A DNA stretch of 59,689 nucleotides. It comes from Agromyces sp. Soil535 (GTDB taxonomy: Bacteria > Actinomycetota > Actinomycetes > Actinomycetales > Microbacteriaceae). The notes under the pieces were generated by a model that saw only the letters and a list, made by a program, of their open reading frames with translations, had not been told where the DNA came from and searched no databases. Below are positions 1-7,970 of this stretch, piece by piece. Location of the stretch: positions 1-59,689 of the forward strand of contig NZ_LMRW01000024.1 in NCBI RefSeq assembly GCF_001428255.1, given 5' to 3'. The position numbers were made by a program, and so were the translations under genes. Every line of letters begins with the position of its first letter. The stretch's first letter is position 1.

Positions 1-104
1 CCCCCCGTCGGGAGGCTAACGCGCCCCACGGACACGGGCAGGACATGCGATGGAAAGCGACAATACGCTCTTTCACGATTCGCGATGGTGCATGCGTTCT
101 GCAT

Positions 105-173
105 GCCACCTAACAGATCGACAGTCATCCATCTAACAGATGGACGATGTTCCATCCTGTGGATGGACGAAAC
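105..173. repeat. Three-unit array of a 23-bp hairpin repeat (locus 1)
   Basis: Three units start at 105, 128 and 151, an exact 23-bp period. The best unit is TCCATCTAACAGATGGA (128-144), a 17-base near-perfect palindrome with 7-base arms and a 3-base loop, followed by a 6-base linker. The third unit, TCCATCCTGTGGATGGA, keeps the pairing while changing the sequence (compensatory changes), which points to selection for the hairpin. The same unit recurs with the same period at 7688. The array lies in non-coding DNA upstream of the DUF4253 gene. Confidence 0.85.
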
Positions 174-208
174 GGAAACTCTCGCTCCTCTGATGGTTCG
201 ATTGGACA

Positions 209-232
209 GGGGCGAGATCGACATCGCGCCCC
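209..232 (+). terminator. GC-rich stem-loop, possible terminator
   Basis: Arms GGGGCG (209-214) and CGCCCC (227-232) enclose a second pairing, GAT (216-218) with ATC (223-225), and a four-base loop. TTT follows. It could end a transcript entering from the left edge or from the repeat array; no upstream gene is visible in the window. Apart from this hairpin and the repeat array, positions 1-379 hold nothing recognisable. Confidence 0.4.
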
Positions 233-379
233 TTTACTTGGCATTCGGTTCTGAGCCGGCGGGACCTGTCCCCAAGGGCACGCGGAATTCGCGAACCATC
301 CCCAACTGGCGCGCTTCCAGACTCCCGCGACGACGCGTCGCGTAGCTTCCCCTTCACACACGGAACGGGGAAGGCCAGC

Positions 380-1222
380 ATGATGTACCGACCGCACTAC
401 GAACGCCTCACGGATCCGGTAGACGTCGGAAGCGCCGACCGACCAGGGGAATTTCCGCCAGATGACGAGACGGTCGATGTGGCCGGCGTCGAGCTTCCGC
501 CCGGCAGGTCGCGTTACTACACCCGCGACGGGACGACGACCGGCATCCGACTGGGATGGGAGACTGCCGAACCGATCGACGATGCATACCGGGTCTGGCT
601 CTCACTCGTACGTGTCTTCTCGACTACTGGCCTCTGGCCTGTCGTCGGGCGTCTCGGCTATGGAACAGCCCGTCCTTGGGAGCAACACCATCATTGGAAG
701 CGAGAGACCGCCCAAGACCGACCGAACACGATCGAGCGGGTTCTGGCCGAGGCCTGGGACGGCCAGGCGTGGTGCGATGCCCGAACCGGAGCGCGGCTTC
801 CGGAGACCCGGCCGCCCTTCGGTGGACTGGCGCCGGGAACGGCGGAGACGGGCACCAATCTGTTTCCATCGACGGATGCCTGGTGGTACCGCCCGGGAGT
901 GATCACGCTGATCGCGGTCAAGTATCCGTGGGAAGCGCCGGGCGTGGGCGGCTGGGATCTCGCCCTGAACCAGTCGCTGATCGGTGCGGACTTCTCGGCC
1001 GTCCTGAAGTCGTGGCAGGAGCGGTTCGGTGCGCACATGCTGTCGGCCGCCGAACTCGTCGTCACTCGACCCCCGCAAGACTCCGATCAGGCGGTGCGGC
1101 TCGCCGAGGAACACCGGCTCGTCTGCCCGTATGACAGCCAGTTCCATGACCCCGATGAACGCCCGGGCGAATACGCGGATGGACTGATCGGCTCGACGCG
1201 ATGGCAGTTCTGGTGGGATTGA
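380..1222 (+). CDS. DUF4253 domain-containing protein
   Basis: 280 residues, soluble, no signal peptide or membrane segment. The C-terminal third has the pattern of the DUF4253 family: a WQERFGA segment, then a VVTRPP motif, then LAEEHRLVCPYD, ending in a Trp-rich tail (WQFWWD). The N-terminal 150 residues are Trp- and Pro-rich and have no recognised domain. The molecular role of DUF4253 is unknown; it is common in actinobacteria. The start is the first of two adjacent ATGs behind a GGGAAGG ribosome binding site at about 367-373. It stands alone, followed 40 bases later by the vapBC pair. Confidence 0.8.
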   Translation: MMYRPHYERLTDPVDVGSADRPGEFPPDDETVDVAGVELPPGRSRYYTRDGTTTGIRLGWETAEPIDDAYRVWLSLVRVFSTTGLWPVVGRLGYGTARPWEQHHHWKRETAQDRPNTIERVLAEAWDGQAWCDARTGARLPETRPPFGGLAPGTAETGTNLFPSTDAWWYRPGVITLIAVKYPWEAPGVGGWDLALNQSLIGADFSAVLKSWQERFGAHMLSAAELVVTRPPQDSDQAVRLAEEHRLVCPYDSQFHDPDERPGEYADGLIGSTRWQFWWD

Positions 1223-1232
1223 AGCGCTTCTA

Positions 1233-1258
1233 TACTTCCGCCTTGCGGTAGGTAGAAT
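1233..1258 (+). promoter_or_regulatory. Leaderless promoter and candidate operator of vapBC
   Basis: TAGAAT (1253-1258) lies exactly six bases before the vapB ATG, so transcription should begin at or next to the start codon. An imperfect inverted repeat (CCGC-CTT-GCGG core, 1238-1248, with partly matching flanks) overlaps the promoter and is a plausible VapB operator. No good -35 hexamer is visible. The same TAGAATTGG--CATG arrangement precedes the nucleotidyltransferase gene at 14050. Confidence 0.6.
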
Positions 1259-1264
1259 TGGAGC

Positions 1265-1528
1265 ATGGCATTGAGCATCAAGAGCACTGAAGCCGAGCGA
1301 CTCGCGCGCCGGCTTGCCAGCGCGACCGGCGAGAGCGTCACGGGGGCGATCACCGCCGCCGTCCGCGAGCGGCTCGAACGCATCGAAGCGAGTTCCGGCG
1401 AAGCAACACGCGCGCGTGCCCAGCGGCTCTCCGCAATCGCGGCCGACGCGGCCCCACGGTGGACGGAGGCGCTCCGCGTGGCCGACCACGGCGACCTTCT
1501 CTACGACGAGAAGGGGCTCCCCCGGTGA
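1265..1528 (+). CDS. vapB: VapB-family antitoxin (Rv0623-like)
   Basis: 87 residues, cytoplasmic. The N-terminus (ALSIKSTEAERLARRLASATGES) is the ribbon-helix-helix-like DNA-binding part typical of the Rv0623/PSK-operon family, which reads as a beta strand, then helices up to about residue 45. The C-terminal part would wrap the VapC toxin and block its active site. The antitoxin stop overlaps the toxin GTG start by four bases (GTGA), which indicates translational coupling. Autorepression by the VapB-VapC complex is usual for the family. The start is favoured because TAGAAT sits six bases upstream, as expected for a leaderless mRNA. Confidence 0.88.
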   Translation: MALSIKSTEAERLARRLASATGESVTGAITAAVRERLERIEASSGEATRARAQRLSAIAADAAPRWTEALRVADHGDLLYDEKGLPR

Positions 1529-1953
1529 TCGTCGACACGTCGGCGCTCATCGCCATCCTCCGTGGAGAGCCCGAAGCGGAGGCGCTCGTGGACGCGCTGG
1601 CCGGCTCGACGGGTACTTCGATTTCGGCGGGGACGTACCTCGAGGCATCCATCGTGGTCGACGCGAACCGGGATCCCGTGCTCAGTGCGCGTTTCGACGA
1701 ACTCGTCGAGGCGGCTCGGATCGAGATCGCGCCGGTCGATGCCGTGCTCGCCCGGGTCGCCCGGCAGGCCTACCGGGACTACGGGAAGGGCAGCGGCCAT
1801 CCGGCGGCCCTGAACTTCGGCGATTGCTTCTCGTATGCGCTCGCCCGAACAAGTGGCGCGGCACTGCTCTGCAAGGGAGACGACTTCGTGCATACCGACA
1901 TCCGTACGGTTCCCTTGGAGCGAGCGGCCGGAAGCGGACCGTCGCTCGGATGA
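1525..1953 (+). CDS. vapC: VapC-family PIN-domain ribonuclease toxin
   Basis: 142 residues, the usual VapC length. A PIN nuclease domain fills the protein: VIVDTSALIAIL at the N-terminus carries the first catalytic Asp (residue 4), an acidic residue follows in the YLEASIV helix (near residue 40), and the last pair are in FGDCFSYALA and CKGDDFVHTDI. All four metal-binding positions look intact, so the toxin should be active. VapC enzymes cut specific tRNAs or rRNA when freed from VapB. The GTG start at 1525 overlaps the antitoxin stop. A longer in-frame reading from 1459 would run through vapB and is not credible. Confidence 0.9.
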   Translation: MIVDTSALIAILRGEPEAEALVDALAGSTGTSISAGTYLEASIVVDANRDPVLSARFDELVEAARIEIAPVDAVLARVARQAYRDYGKGSGHPAALNFGDCFSYALARTSGAALLCKGDDFVHTDIRTVPLERAAGSGPSLG

Positions 1954-1979
1954 GCGGGCGTCAGTCCAGATCGTGTCGA

Positions 1980-2582
1980 TCAGTGCCGGGCTGTGTCGGC
2001 CGCGTCGAGCTTCTCGAGCAGCCGCATGCAGGTGCGCCAGGTGCGCACGGTCATCTGCTGGAAGATGGGCATGCCCATGAACCGCTGGATGCGGGTCTTC
2101 GTCGCGCGCGCCGCCACACGCGAGAAGTAGATCGCGCCGGGACCGGGCGCCACGGAATCGACTCCCTCGCGGAGCTCGGGCATCTCGGCGAGCGCTTCCT
2201 CGGAGGTGAGCGGGTGCTTGAGGAAGAAGATGTCGCTGCGCAGCTTCGGCGATCCGTGATCCGCGGGCGCGGCATCGATCGTCTGGGCCAGCTCGTCGCG
2301 TGACCGGATCACGACGCGCAGCGGCGTCCCGAACCGCTCCTCGAGCATCGCCTCCACCTCCGCCTCGAGCTTCGGTCCCTTCTCGTGGTCGGCGCTGAAC
2401 AGCACATTGCCGCTCTGCAGGTAGGTGCTGACGTCCCCGTATCCGGCGTCGCGGAAGCACTCGACGAGTTCCGGCATGCGGATCGGATTCCGGCCGCCGA
2501 CGTTGATGCCCCGCAATAGGGCGACGAACGAGGAGCCGGTGCGCGCGGCATCCGCTGACTTCTTCTGAGCGGCCGCGGTCAT
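1980..2582 (-). CDS. DUF1697 family protein
   Basis: 200 residues, cytoplasmic. Family hallmarks are FVALLRGINVGGRNPIRM near the N-terminus, the STYLQSGNVLFSA segment, and the C-terminal FMGMPIFQQMTVRTWRT stretch that ends most DUF1697 proteins. Function is unknown; the fold resembles ferredoxin-like repeats. I chose the ATG at 2582 rather than one 45 bases upstream because the extra residues do not match the family. The gene converges on vapC with a 26-base gap and has no operon partner. Confidence 0.82.
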   Translation of the reverse strand: MTAAAQKKSADAARTGSSFVALLRGINVGGRNPIRMPELVECFRDAGYGDVSTYLQSGNVLFSADHEKGPKLEAEVEAMLEERFGTPLRVVIRSRDELAQTIDAAPADHGSPKLRSDIFFLKHPLTSEEALAEMPELREGVDSVAPGPGAIYFSRVAARATKTRIQRFMGMPIFQQMTVRTWRTCMRLLEKLDAADTARH

Positions 2583-2903
2583 GTGCACATGGCTACCAGA
2601 CCGAAGCGGATGCCGCGACTGGCGCAACGTGGGCCGCGCGGGTCAGAGGCCGGCACCCCAGTGGGCGAGCCCCGCGCCGATGTTCAGCAACGTCGGCCGA
2701 GATCGACATCACGACGAATCCGTCGTCGGAATGATGACGCGACCCGCCGATCCGGTAGCGAAGTACCCGAAGTACCGAAGTACCGGCAGTTTCGAGACCG
2801 GACTACGTCGCCTGCCACGCATGAGATGGGTCGGCATCGCGGCGAGCGCGGCGCGCCGCCAGCGGCATCCGCCCGTAGGCTTCGAACGCGGGGGAGGTGC
2901 CGA
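2583..2903. other. Intergenic region between the DUF1697 and PPK2 genes
   Basis: About 320 bases with no gene I can support. An open frame continuous with the PPK2 gene crosses the region, but the translation is Arg/Pro-rich and unlike the PPK2 family. The only structure seen is the run of GAAGTACC units at 2760-2784. It should hold the promoters of both flanking genes. Confidence 0.5.
2760..2784. repeat. Short tandem run of the octamer GAAGTACC
   Basis: Three copies of GAAGTACC (2760-2767, 2769-2776, 2777-2784), the first two separated by one extra C. The unit differs by one base from GAAGTGCC, the complement-strand form of the 8-bp repeat found at 7812, 12094, 15086, 38538 and 51139, so this looks like a diverged member of that family. 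Confidence 0.7.
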
Positions 2904-3719
2904 ATGACGAAACGGATGCCGAAGGCGCTCTACGAGCGAGAGCTCGCGGCGCTGCAGGCGAAGCTCGTGGAAATGGAGGCGTGGGTGCAGCAATCGGGCG
3001 CGCGGGTCGTGGTGATCTTCGAGGGGCGGGATGCCGCGGGCAAGGGCTCCACGATCAAGCGGGTGTCGGAGTTCATGAACCCGCGCGTCACGCGCATCGT
3101 CGCGCTGCCGACGCCGAGCGCCCGCGACAAGACGCGGTGGTACTTCCAGCGGTACGTGCCCCACCTGCCGGCGGCGGGCGAGATCGTGCTCATGGACCGC
3201 TCCTGGTACAACCGCGCCGGCGTCGAGCGCGTCATGGGGTACTGCACGAACGATGAGTACAACCGGTTCCTGCACCAGGCGCCGATCTTCGAGCGGATGC
3301 TTGTGGAGGACGGCATCATCCTGCTGAAGTACTGGTTCAGCGTGTCGGACGTCGTGCAGGAGGAGCGGTTCCGGTCGCGCCTCGACGACCCGATGCGGCG
3401 ATGGAAGCTCAGCCCGAACGACGTGCACTCGATCACCAAGTGGGAGGACTACTCCCGCGCGAAGGACACGATGTTCGTGCACACCGACATCGCCGAGGCG
3501 CCCTGGTACGAGGTCGAGAGCGACGACAAGCGGCGCTCGCGCATCAACATGATCGCCCACCTGCTGTCGAAGGTCCCCTGGCAGCATGTCGATCCCGAGC
3601 CGATCGTCATCCCGCCGCGTCCGGAGTCGACCGGGTACGAGCGGCCGCCACGGGAGTGGATGAATGCGGTGCCGGACTACGCGCAGCAGCTGATCGACGG
3701 CACGGCGTCGGTCGACTGA
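2904..3719 (+). CDS. ppk2: Polyphosphate kinase 2 (PPK2 family)
   Basis: 271 residues, cytoplasmic. The enzyme transfers phosphate between polyphosphate and nucleotides, usually making GTP or ATP from the diphosphate. The Walker A motif GRDAAGKGST is at residues 41-50. The Walker B region DRSWYNRAGVERVMG and the lid segment RSRLDDPMRRWKLSPND follow, all in the order typical of single-domain PPK2. Length matches the class I enzymes (about 270-300 residues). The ATG at 2904 follows a GGGGGAGG ribosome binding site; a longer reading starting at 2583 lacks family similarity. Whether it prefers ADP, GDP or AMP cannot be read from sequence alone. Confidence 0.93.
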   Translation: MTKRMPKALYERELAALQAKLVEMEAWVQQSGARVVVIFEGRDAAGKGSTIKRVSEFMNPRVTRIVALPTPSARDKTRWYFQRYVPHLPAAGEIVLMDRSWYNRAGVERVMGYCTNDEYNRFLHQAPIFERMLVEDGIILLKYWFSVSDVVQEERFRSRLDDPMRRWKLSPNDVHSITKWEDYSRAKDTMFVHTDIAEAPWYEVESDDKRRSRINMIAHLLSKVPWQHVDPEPIVIPPRPESTGYERPPREWMNAVPDYAQQLIDGTASVD

Positions 3720-3769
3720 AACGGACTCGCGCACCTCGTGCCGGCCGCCCCCGACGACTCACTCAGTGA

Positions 3770-5971
3770 TCAGTCGTTGTCCTCCAGCAACTCGGTGATG
3801 GGTTGCTCGAAGATCACGTCCTGCAACCCGAGCAGGTCGCGGATGCCACCGGTGACGGTCCACGCGATGCCGTACCAGGTCCACCCGGTGCCCGAGTACC
3901 GCCTGATCCGGATCGTGTACTCCTCGCCCCGACGAGCGTCGAACTCGGCGACCTCGTAGCTGTTGTCCCACGACTGGCTCTGCGCCACGAGTGATCCGTT
4001 CGAGTCGTAGACCTTGAGGTCGAGGTCCTGTTCGAGCGCTGATGCGATGGGGATGGTGATGCCGAAGAGGGAGAACTCCTTCACCTTGCTGTCCCAGGCC
4101 AACGCGACCTTGACGTGCCGTGGGCCCAGGATCCAGGCGGGAACCAGGACCCGGTACGTGAAGTCGGAGTCGCCCACGCGGTCGAAGTCGTCGTCGTCGA
4201 GGACTCCGACGTCCCATCCGCGGCGCGTCGCCGCGGAGTTCCGTGAGCGACGCTCCTGCACGATGCGGTGCGACTCGAGTGCGTTCACCGCGCCCGACCC
4301 GTCGGAGGCGTCGACGCCCGACGCGACATCGCTCCACCACGTGGCGTCGGAGACGTTCCGCGTGGCGCCCGCGAGCAGGATGGCGCGGCATCCTTCCGGC
4401 CATGAGCGCAGGAGCGTGTCTTCGCCTTGGAGGAGGGCGGCGATGCCCGCGACGGCCGGCGAGGCGAAGCTCGTGCCGCTGTCGCTCGTGCCGACCGCCG
4501 CGACGCCCGTGCCGTTGGCGCCGATCTCGGGGAGCTCCCGATCATCGTGCGATGAGGCCGGATTGCGGAACACCGACGTGCTCGAGATCGCCGACGCGTC
4601 GTCGTTGTGGTTGGCCACGGCGAGGCTGTTGAAGCCCTTGTGGTTGACGTACTCGTTGTCGTCGTCGCTGTTGCCCGCCGCCTGCACGATCGTCGGGTAC
4701 GGCGGCCGCAGCACGAGCCAGTCCTTGTAGATGTCGTCGAACGACATTCCGCTCGAGGTCTGCTCGTCGTCGCGGTGGAAGCTCTGGTTGATCACCGTGC
4801 AGCGCTGATCGACCACGGCCCAGCGGAGCGCGTCGAGGTCGTAGGAGTTGGCCGAGAAGAGCGTGCAGCCGGGGGCGTGCCCGTTCGGGTTGTTCGTCTG
4901 GGTGTTCCTGATCACCCCGTGCACCAGGCGGGAGTGGGTCGACATGGCGCCGGATGCATCGTAGGTCCCCGCGATGGCGAGATTCGTCGTCGAGTCCGGC
5001 CCCCGTTCCCAGACCGCCACCCGGATGCCGCGACCGCGGGCACCGAGGGCGTGCACGTCGTCGCTGTTGGAGATGGCCATCGAGTCGTCGAGATCGTCGA
5101 ACCCGCGCGGGTCGTACAGGAAGACGCCGGCGATCCGCGGGTTCTCCTGGAGGCGACGGATGCTCGCCTTGTCGAGACGGGCGTAGACGACCGGAGCCAG
5201 TTCGTCGGCACGCGCCTCGATGCCTTGCTTCGACAGGTCCTCGCGCAGCGCTCCAGTGGCCTCGCGAACGGCAGCGGTGACCCGGTCGCCGACCGACTTC
5301 GCCCTCGAGTCGTCGGGCGCATCCGGGGACTTGTCGCCGGGGTCGAGCACGTCGTCGGTCTGCGCCCAGATCGCCACCGACACCTTCTCGTCGTCCGAAG
5401 CGCGCCGGAGCACCCGATCGAGATCCTCGTCCAGCTTCCCGAAGCGCTTCACCCGAGCACTGAGGATCTCAGCCATCATCGCGTCGGGATCGATCCGCTC
5501 CCCACTCGAGTCGAATGCGAAGGTGCGGGGCTTCCCGGTCTTCCGATCGCTGGCCTTCATCAGCTCGATGTACTTGCCCTGTGGCCGATCGTCGAACAGC
5601 GGCATCCGCTGCACCTGCCAGCGGTCGACGCGGACTCGCGTCATGCTCTCGACCACGACGTTCGCCGGGACGCGAGCCGCGGTCCTGACCAGCCCGAAGC
5701 GGATGCGTCCGCCCGTGGAGATGCGCTTGTCGCCGCTGGTCAGCTCGTCGACGGCGAACTCGTACGATCCGGGAGTGGCGTCGTCGGACGGCGTCCACGT
5801 CACCCGTTTCCGGTCGCGGCTCACCTGGAGCGTGCCGGCGAGCCCCCGCACTCCGACGGCGCGTTCGACGCGCTCCCGATCGACGGGCTCCGACGTCTGC
5901 ATCACCACCTTCGCACCGGTGAGCAGGATCTCGTCCGGGACGAGGTTGATGCTCTCGACTCCAGCGATCAT
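3770..5971 (-). CDS. S8 family serine peptidase with Glu at the usual Asp position
   Basis: 733 residues. A subtilisin-type domain occupies about residues 310-600: His346 in STHSRLVHG, the oxyanion Asn434 in QAAGNSD and the nucleophile Ser501 in GTSFASP are clear. At the first catalytic position, where subtilases have an Asp in a VAVIDTG-like strand, this protein reads VAVWERG, with Glu322. The N-terminal 300 residues and the C-terminal 130 residues (beta-rich, YRIRRYSGTGWTWYG) have no firm assignment. There is no signal peptide, so export by a classical route is unlikely. The start at 5971 is set by AGGAGG seven bases upstream; an upstream ATG at 6010 lacks this. It converges on ppk2. Confidence 0.88.
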   Translation of the reverse strand: MIAGVESINLVPDEILLTGAKVVMQTSEPVDRERVERAVGVRGLAGTLQVSRDRKRVTWTPSDDATPGSYEFAVDELTSGDKRISTGGRIRFGLVRTAARVPANVVVESMTRVRVDRWQVQRMPLFDDRPQGKYIELMKASDRKTGKPRTFAFDSSGERIDPDAMMAEILSARVKRFGKLDEDLDRVLRRASDDEKVSVAIWAQTDDVLDPGDKSPDAPDDSRAKSVGDRVTAAVREATGALREDLSKQGIEARADELAPVVYARLDKASIRRLQENPRIAGVFLYDPRGFDDLDDSMAISNSDDVHALGARGRGIRVAVWERGPDSTTNLAIAGTYDASGAMSTHSRLVHGVIRNTQTNNPNGHAPGCTLFSANSYDLDALRWAVVDQRCTVINQSFHRDDEQTSSGMSFDDIYKDWLVLRPPYPTIVQAAGNSDDDNEYVNHKGFNSLAVANHNDDASAISSTSVFRNPASSHDDRELPEIGANGTGVAAVGTSDSGTSFASPAVAGIAALLQGEDTLLRSWPEGCRAILLAGATRNVSDATWWSDVASGVDASDGSGAVNALESHRIVQERRSRNSAATRRGWDVGVLDDDDFDRVGDSDFTYRVLVPAWILGPRHVKVALAWDSKVKEFSLFGITIPIASALEQDLDLKVYDSNGSLVAQSQSWDNSYEVAEFDARRGEEYTIRIRRYSGTGWTWYGIAWTVTGGIRDLLGLQDVIFEQPITELLEDND

Positions 5972-6238
5972 GATGGACCTCCTGAGTTGCTCGATGGCAG
6001 GCGCTCGCATCGAGCCGCGTCGCGCGGATCAGCCGCGGTGCGCCGAAGGCCGACCGGCGGAGTCCGAGCCGGCTCGAGAGGTGACGTCCCCGTACACAGT
6101 CGTACTCGCGTCTTGCAAACCTGACAAGTCCTCACTTTGCGGGGTAGGCGTGCCCGAGGTCGGCCGCGCTGAGGGAGAAGGGAGACGTGATCGCAAGAAA
6201 GTACTCCGGTCTCTTCGCCGGGGCGTAGGGTCGACCGC

Positions 6239-7018
6239 ATGGACGCCGTCGAGGTGGCCGGCCTTCTCATCGCGTATCGCCGGGCCGGTTCCGGAACCCC
6301 GCTCCTCCTCATGCACGGAGCACTTGAAGACTCACGCATCTGGGGCGCCGAGTTCGATCGATTCGCGACCCACGCCGACGCGATCGCCTGGGACGCGCCG
6401 GGATGCGGCGGTTCTGGTGACGTGCCCACGTCGTGGGACGAGCATGACTGGGCGAGCGCGGCCGCCGGGTTCATCGAGGCACTCGACCTGCGCCGACCGG
6501 TCATCGTCGGCTTCTCCCTCGGATCGGTTCTCGCGCTCCTGACCGCGCGCGACCACCTCGACCTGATCGGTGGGCTCGTGCTCATCGGCGCCTACGCCGG
6601 CTTGGCCGGCTCACTCGGGCCGGAGATGCTCGCCGAGCGCATCCGCTCCGTCGAGGCGACCATCGACCGCCCGATGAACGAGTGGGCTGAGGGGTTCCTC
6701 GACTCCGTGTACGCACCCGGTGCGGACCCGCGACGGCGAGAACTCGCACGCAGCCTGCTCGCCGACTGGCGACCCGCGACCACGAGGGCCGTTCTTCCGG
6801 TGCTTCAGCTCGACCTCCGTGCGGCGCTGCCTGCGATCACCGTCCCGACGTTGGTCGTGCGCGGAAGCGAGGACGCGCGGAGTCCGCGGTCAGCGTCACT
6901 CGCTATGACAGCCGCGATACCCGACGCGCGCTTCGCCGAGATCGAGGGCGCAGGGCACGACTGCGCAGGCCCCGAGCTCGATGCACTCGTGGCGGAGTTC
7001 ATCGCCGAGCGCACCTGA
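6239..7018 (+). CDS. Alpha/beta hydrolase
   Basis: 259 residues, cytoplasmic. A full alpha/beta hydrolase fold: oxyanion-hole segment MHGALEDSRIW near residue 25, nucleophile elbow GFSLGS near residue 92, the acidic residue in RGSEDARSP near residue 214, and the catalytic His in EGAGHDC near residue 241. The substrate cannot be told. It is a single gene, convergent with the small membrane protein that follows. TAGGGT (6226-6231) is seven bases before the ATG and could be the -10 box of a leaderless mRNA. Confidence 0.88.
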   Translation: MDAVEVAGLLIAYRRAGSGTPLLLMHGALEDSRIWGAEFDRFATHADAIAWDAPGCGGSGDVPTSWDEHDWASAAAGFIEALDLRRPVIVGFSLGSVLALLTARDHLDLIGGLVLIGAYAGLAGSLGPEMLAERIRSVEATIDRPMNEWAEGFLDSVYAPGADPRRRELARSLLADWRPATTRAVLPVLQLDLRAALPAITVPTLVVRGSEDARSPRSASLAMTAAIPDARFAEIEGAGHDCAGPELDALVAEFIAERT

Positions 7019-7026
7019 GCGCCCAC

Positions 7027-7431
7027 CTAGCGTCCGAGTCGGTAACGTTCCTGACCGATGAGACCCTGCAGGAATGCGGCCCGGTTGAGGACATCAGCTC
7101 GCTGTGCGGCGTTCCACACCGGCACGTTCTCCACGTACGAGAACCCACCCGCGAAGATCGTCACGGCGACGAAGCCCTGCACGCGCGTCTCGCGCGCGAG
7201 CAGGAAGAGCAGGCTCAGCAGGAAGAACCAGATGAAGATGACCACCATGACGATCGCCCACGTGGGCGTGTGAGTCGTGGTCGATGTCTGGTCGCTCGTC
7301 GTGACGTTGACGTCTGCGATCGGCCAGGTGCCAGCGGGTGTCACGACATGATGCTGCGTCGCGTGGAGGTTGCCGATGGAGACCAGAAAGGGCGCCGGCT
7401 GCGGCGCGGCGTGATAGTTGGCGATTGTCAC
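7027..7431 (-). CDS. Single-pass membrane protein of unknown function
   Basis: 134 residues. One strong membrane helix is near residues 58-80 (WAIVMVVIFIWFFLLSLLFL), preceded by a Thr-rich linker and followed by a short soluble tail that ends in an NRAAFLQGLIGQERYRLGR-like segment. The layout (short polar domain with VTPAGTWPI, TPTWAIV before the helix, LLARETRVQGFV after it) matches a family of hypothetical proteins common in actinobacteria. No function is known to me. The start is GTG; an AGGA motif lies just upstream. Confidence 0.72.
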   Translation of the reverse strand: MTIANYHAAPQPAPFLVSIGNLHATQHHVVTPAGTWPIADVNVTTSDQTSTTTHTPTWAIVMVVIFIWFFLLSLLFLLARETRVQGFVAVTIFAGGFSYVENVPVWNAAQRADVLNRAAFLQGLIGQERYRLGR

Positions 7432-7501
7432 GAGTCCTGAGAGTATCGGCGAATCCTTCCCCGAACCCGGCCCATGCCAGGCGTTGCAGCGGCGCGTCAG
7501 A

Positions 7502-7516
7502 CCCCCATTTCGGGGG
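7502..7516. other. Perfect G/C stem-loop
   Basis: CCCCC (7502-7506), loop ATTTC, GGGGG (7512-7516). It is flanked by a further imperfect pairing, GCGTCAG (7494-7500) with CTGACACGC (7527-7535). It lacks a T-run, so a terminator role is uncertain; the position also allows a role in the 5' region of the divergent membrane-protein gene. Confidence 0.35.
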
Positions 7517-7687
7517 CACTCGTGGCTGACACGCGAACACCGTCACCGCGGAGCAGATGCCGGAACGGGGTCGAGCACGAAGAGGCGTTGCAGGTGCGCT
7601 CGCGATAGCCATCCACCGTCTGTCGCGCGGGCTTGTCGGGTTCGCCGGCGGTTGCCGCGTCGGGAATGGCGCTGTACGTGGCATCCG

Positions 7688-7756
7688 TCCATCTAACAAA
7701 TGGACGAAACTCCACCTAACAAATGGACGACGTTCCATCTCACAGACGGACGAAGT
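7688..7756. repeat. Three-unit array of a 23-bp hairpin repeat (locus 2)
   Basis: Units start at 7688, 7711 and 7734, again an exact 23-bp period: TCCATCTAACAAATGGA, TCCACCTAACAAATGGA and TCCATCTCACAGACGGA, each followed by a six-base linker of the CGAAAC/CGACGT type. All three can fold into short hairpins. Unit length, linker and copy number equal those at 105-173, although the two loci are 7.5 kb apart, which implies a dispersed family. Confidence 0.85.
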
Positions 7757-7811
7757 CAGGACCATCTCTTCTCTCATATCTTCGGGCTTGTGTGCGGGTC
7801 CGCGATCTCGT

Positions 7812-7834
7812 CGGCACTTCGGCACTTCGGCACC
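7812..7834. repeat. Octamer repeat run (GGCACTTC)
   Basis: The run CGGCACTTCGGCACTTCGG continues into CACC, giving two full CACTTCGG units and a partial one. It belongs to the same family as the long array at 51139-51418 and lies 60 bases from the 23-bp hairpin array. Confidence 0.75.
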
Positions 7835-7970
7835 GCCAAGAGCAGAGTGGATGTCACACGCCTCGCCTGCGGCCTCCGCCGACGTGGGTACCAGATCACG
7901 CAACTGGAATCGACTGCGCGGCATCCGCCCCCGCGAAGGATGCGAGCCGGCGCGAGCCGGAGCGTCAGCG

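Larger units (their letters stand above)
7432..7970. other. Repeat-bearing intergenic region
   Basis: About 540 bases without a supported gene, between the promoter side of the small membrane protein and the 3' end of the HD gene. It holds a CCCCC-ATTTC-GGGGG hairpin (7502-7516), the second 23-bp hairpin array (7688-7756) and a short octamer run (7812-7834). Open frames crossing it are shadows of the repeats. It is the only place where both repeat families occur together. Confidence 0.6.

Noticed and set aside
105..173. CRISPR array
   Set aside because: Units are only 23 bp with a constant six-base linker and no unique spacers; no cas genes occur in the window.
195..205. tRNA T-loop-like GGTTCGATT
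   Set aside because: No cloverleaf can be completed around it.
2583..3719. Long PPK2 form with a 107-residue N-terminal extension
   Set aside because: The extension is Arg/Pro-rich, crosses a repeat and is absent from the family; the ATG at 2904 has a strong ribosome binding site.
7494..7535. tRNA or small structured RNA around the CCCCC/GGGGG stem
   Set aside because: No T-loop consensus, anticodon arm or CCA-compatible acceptor stem can be drawn; only one good stem is present.
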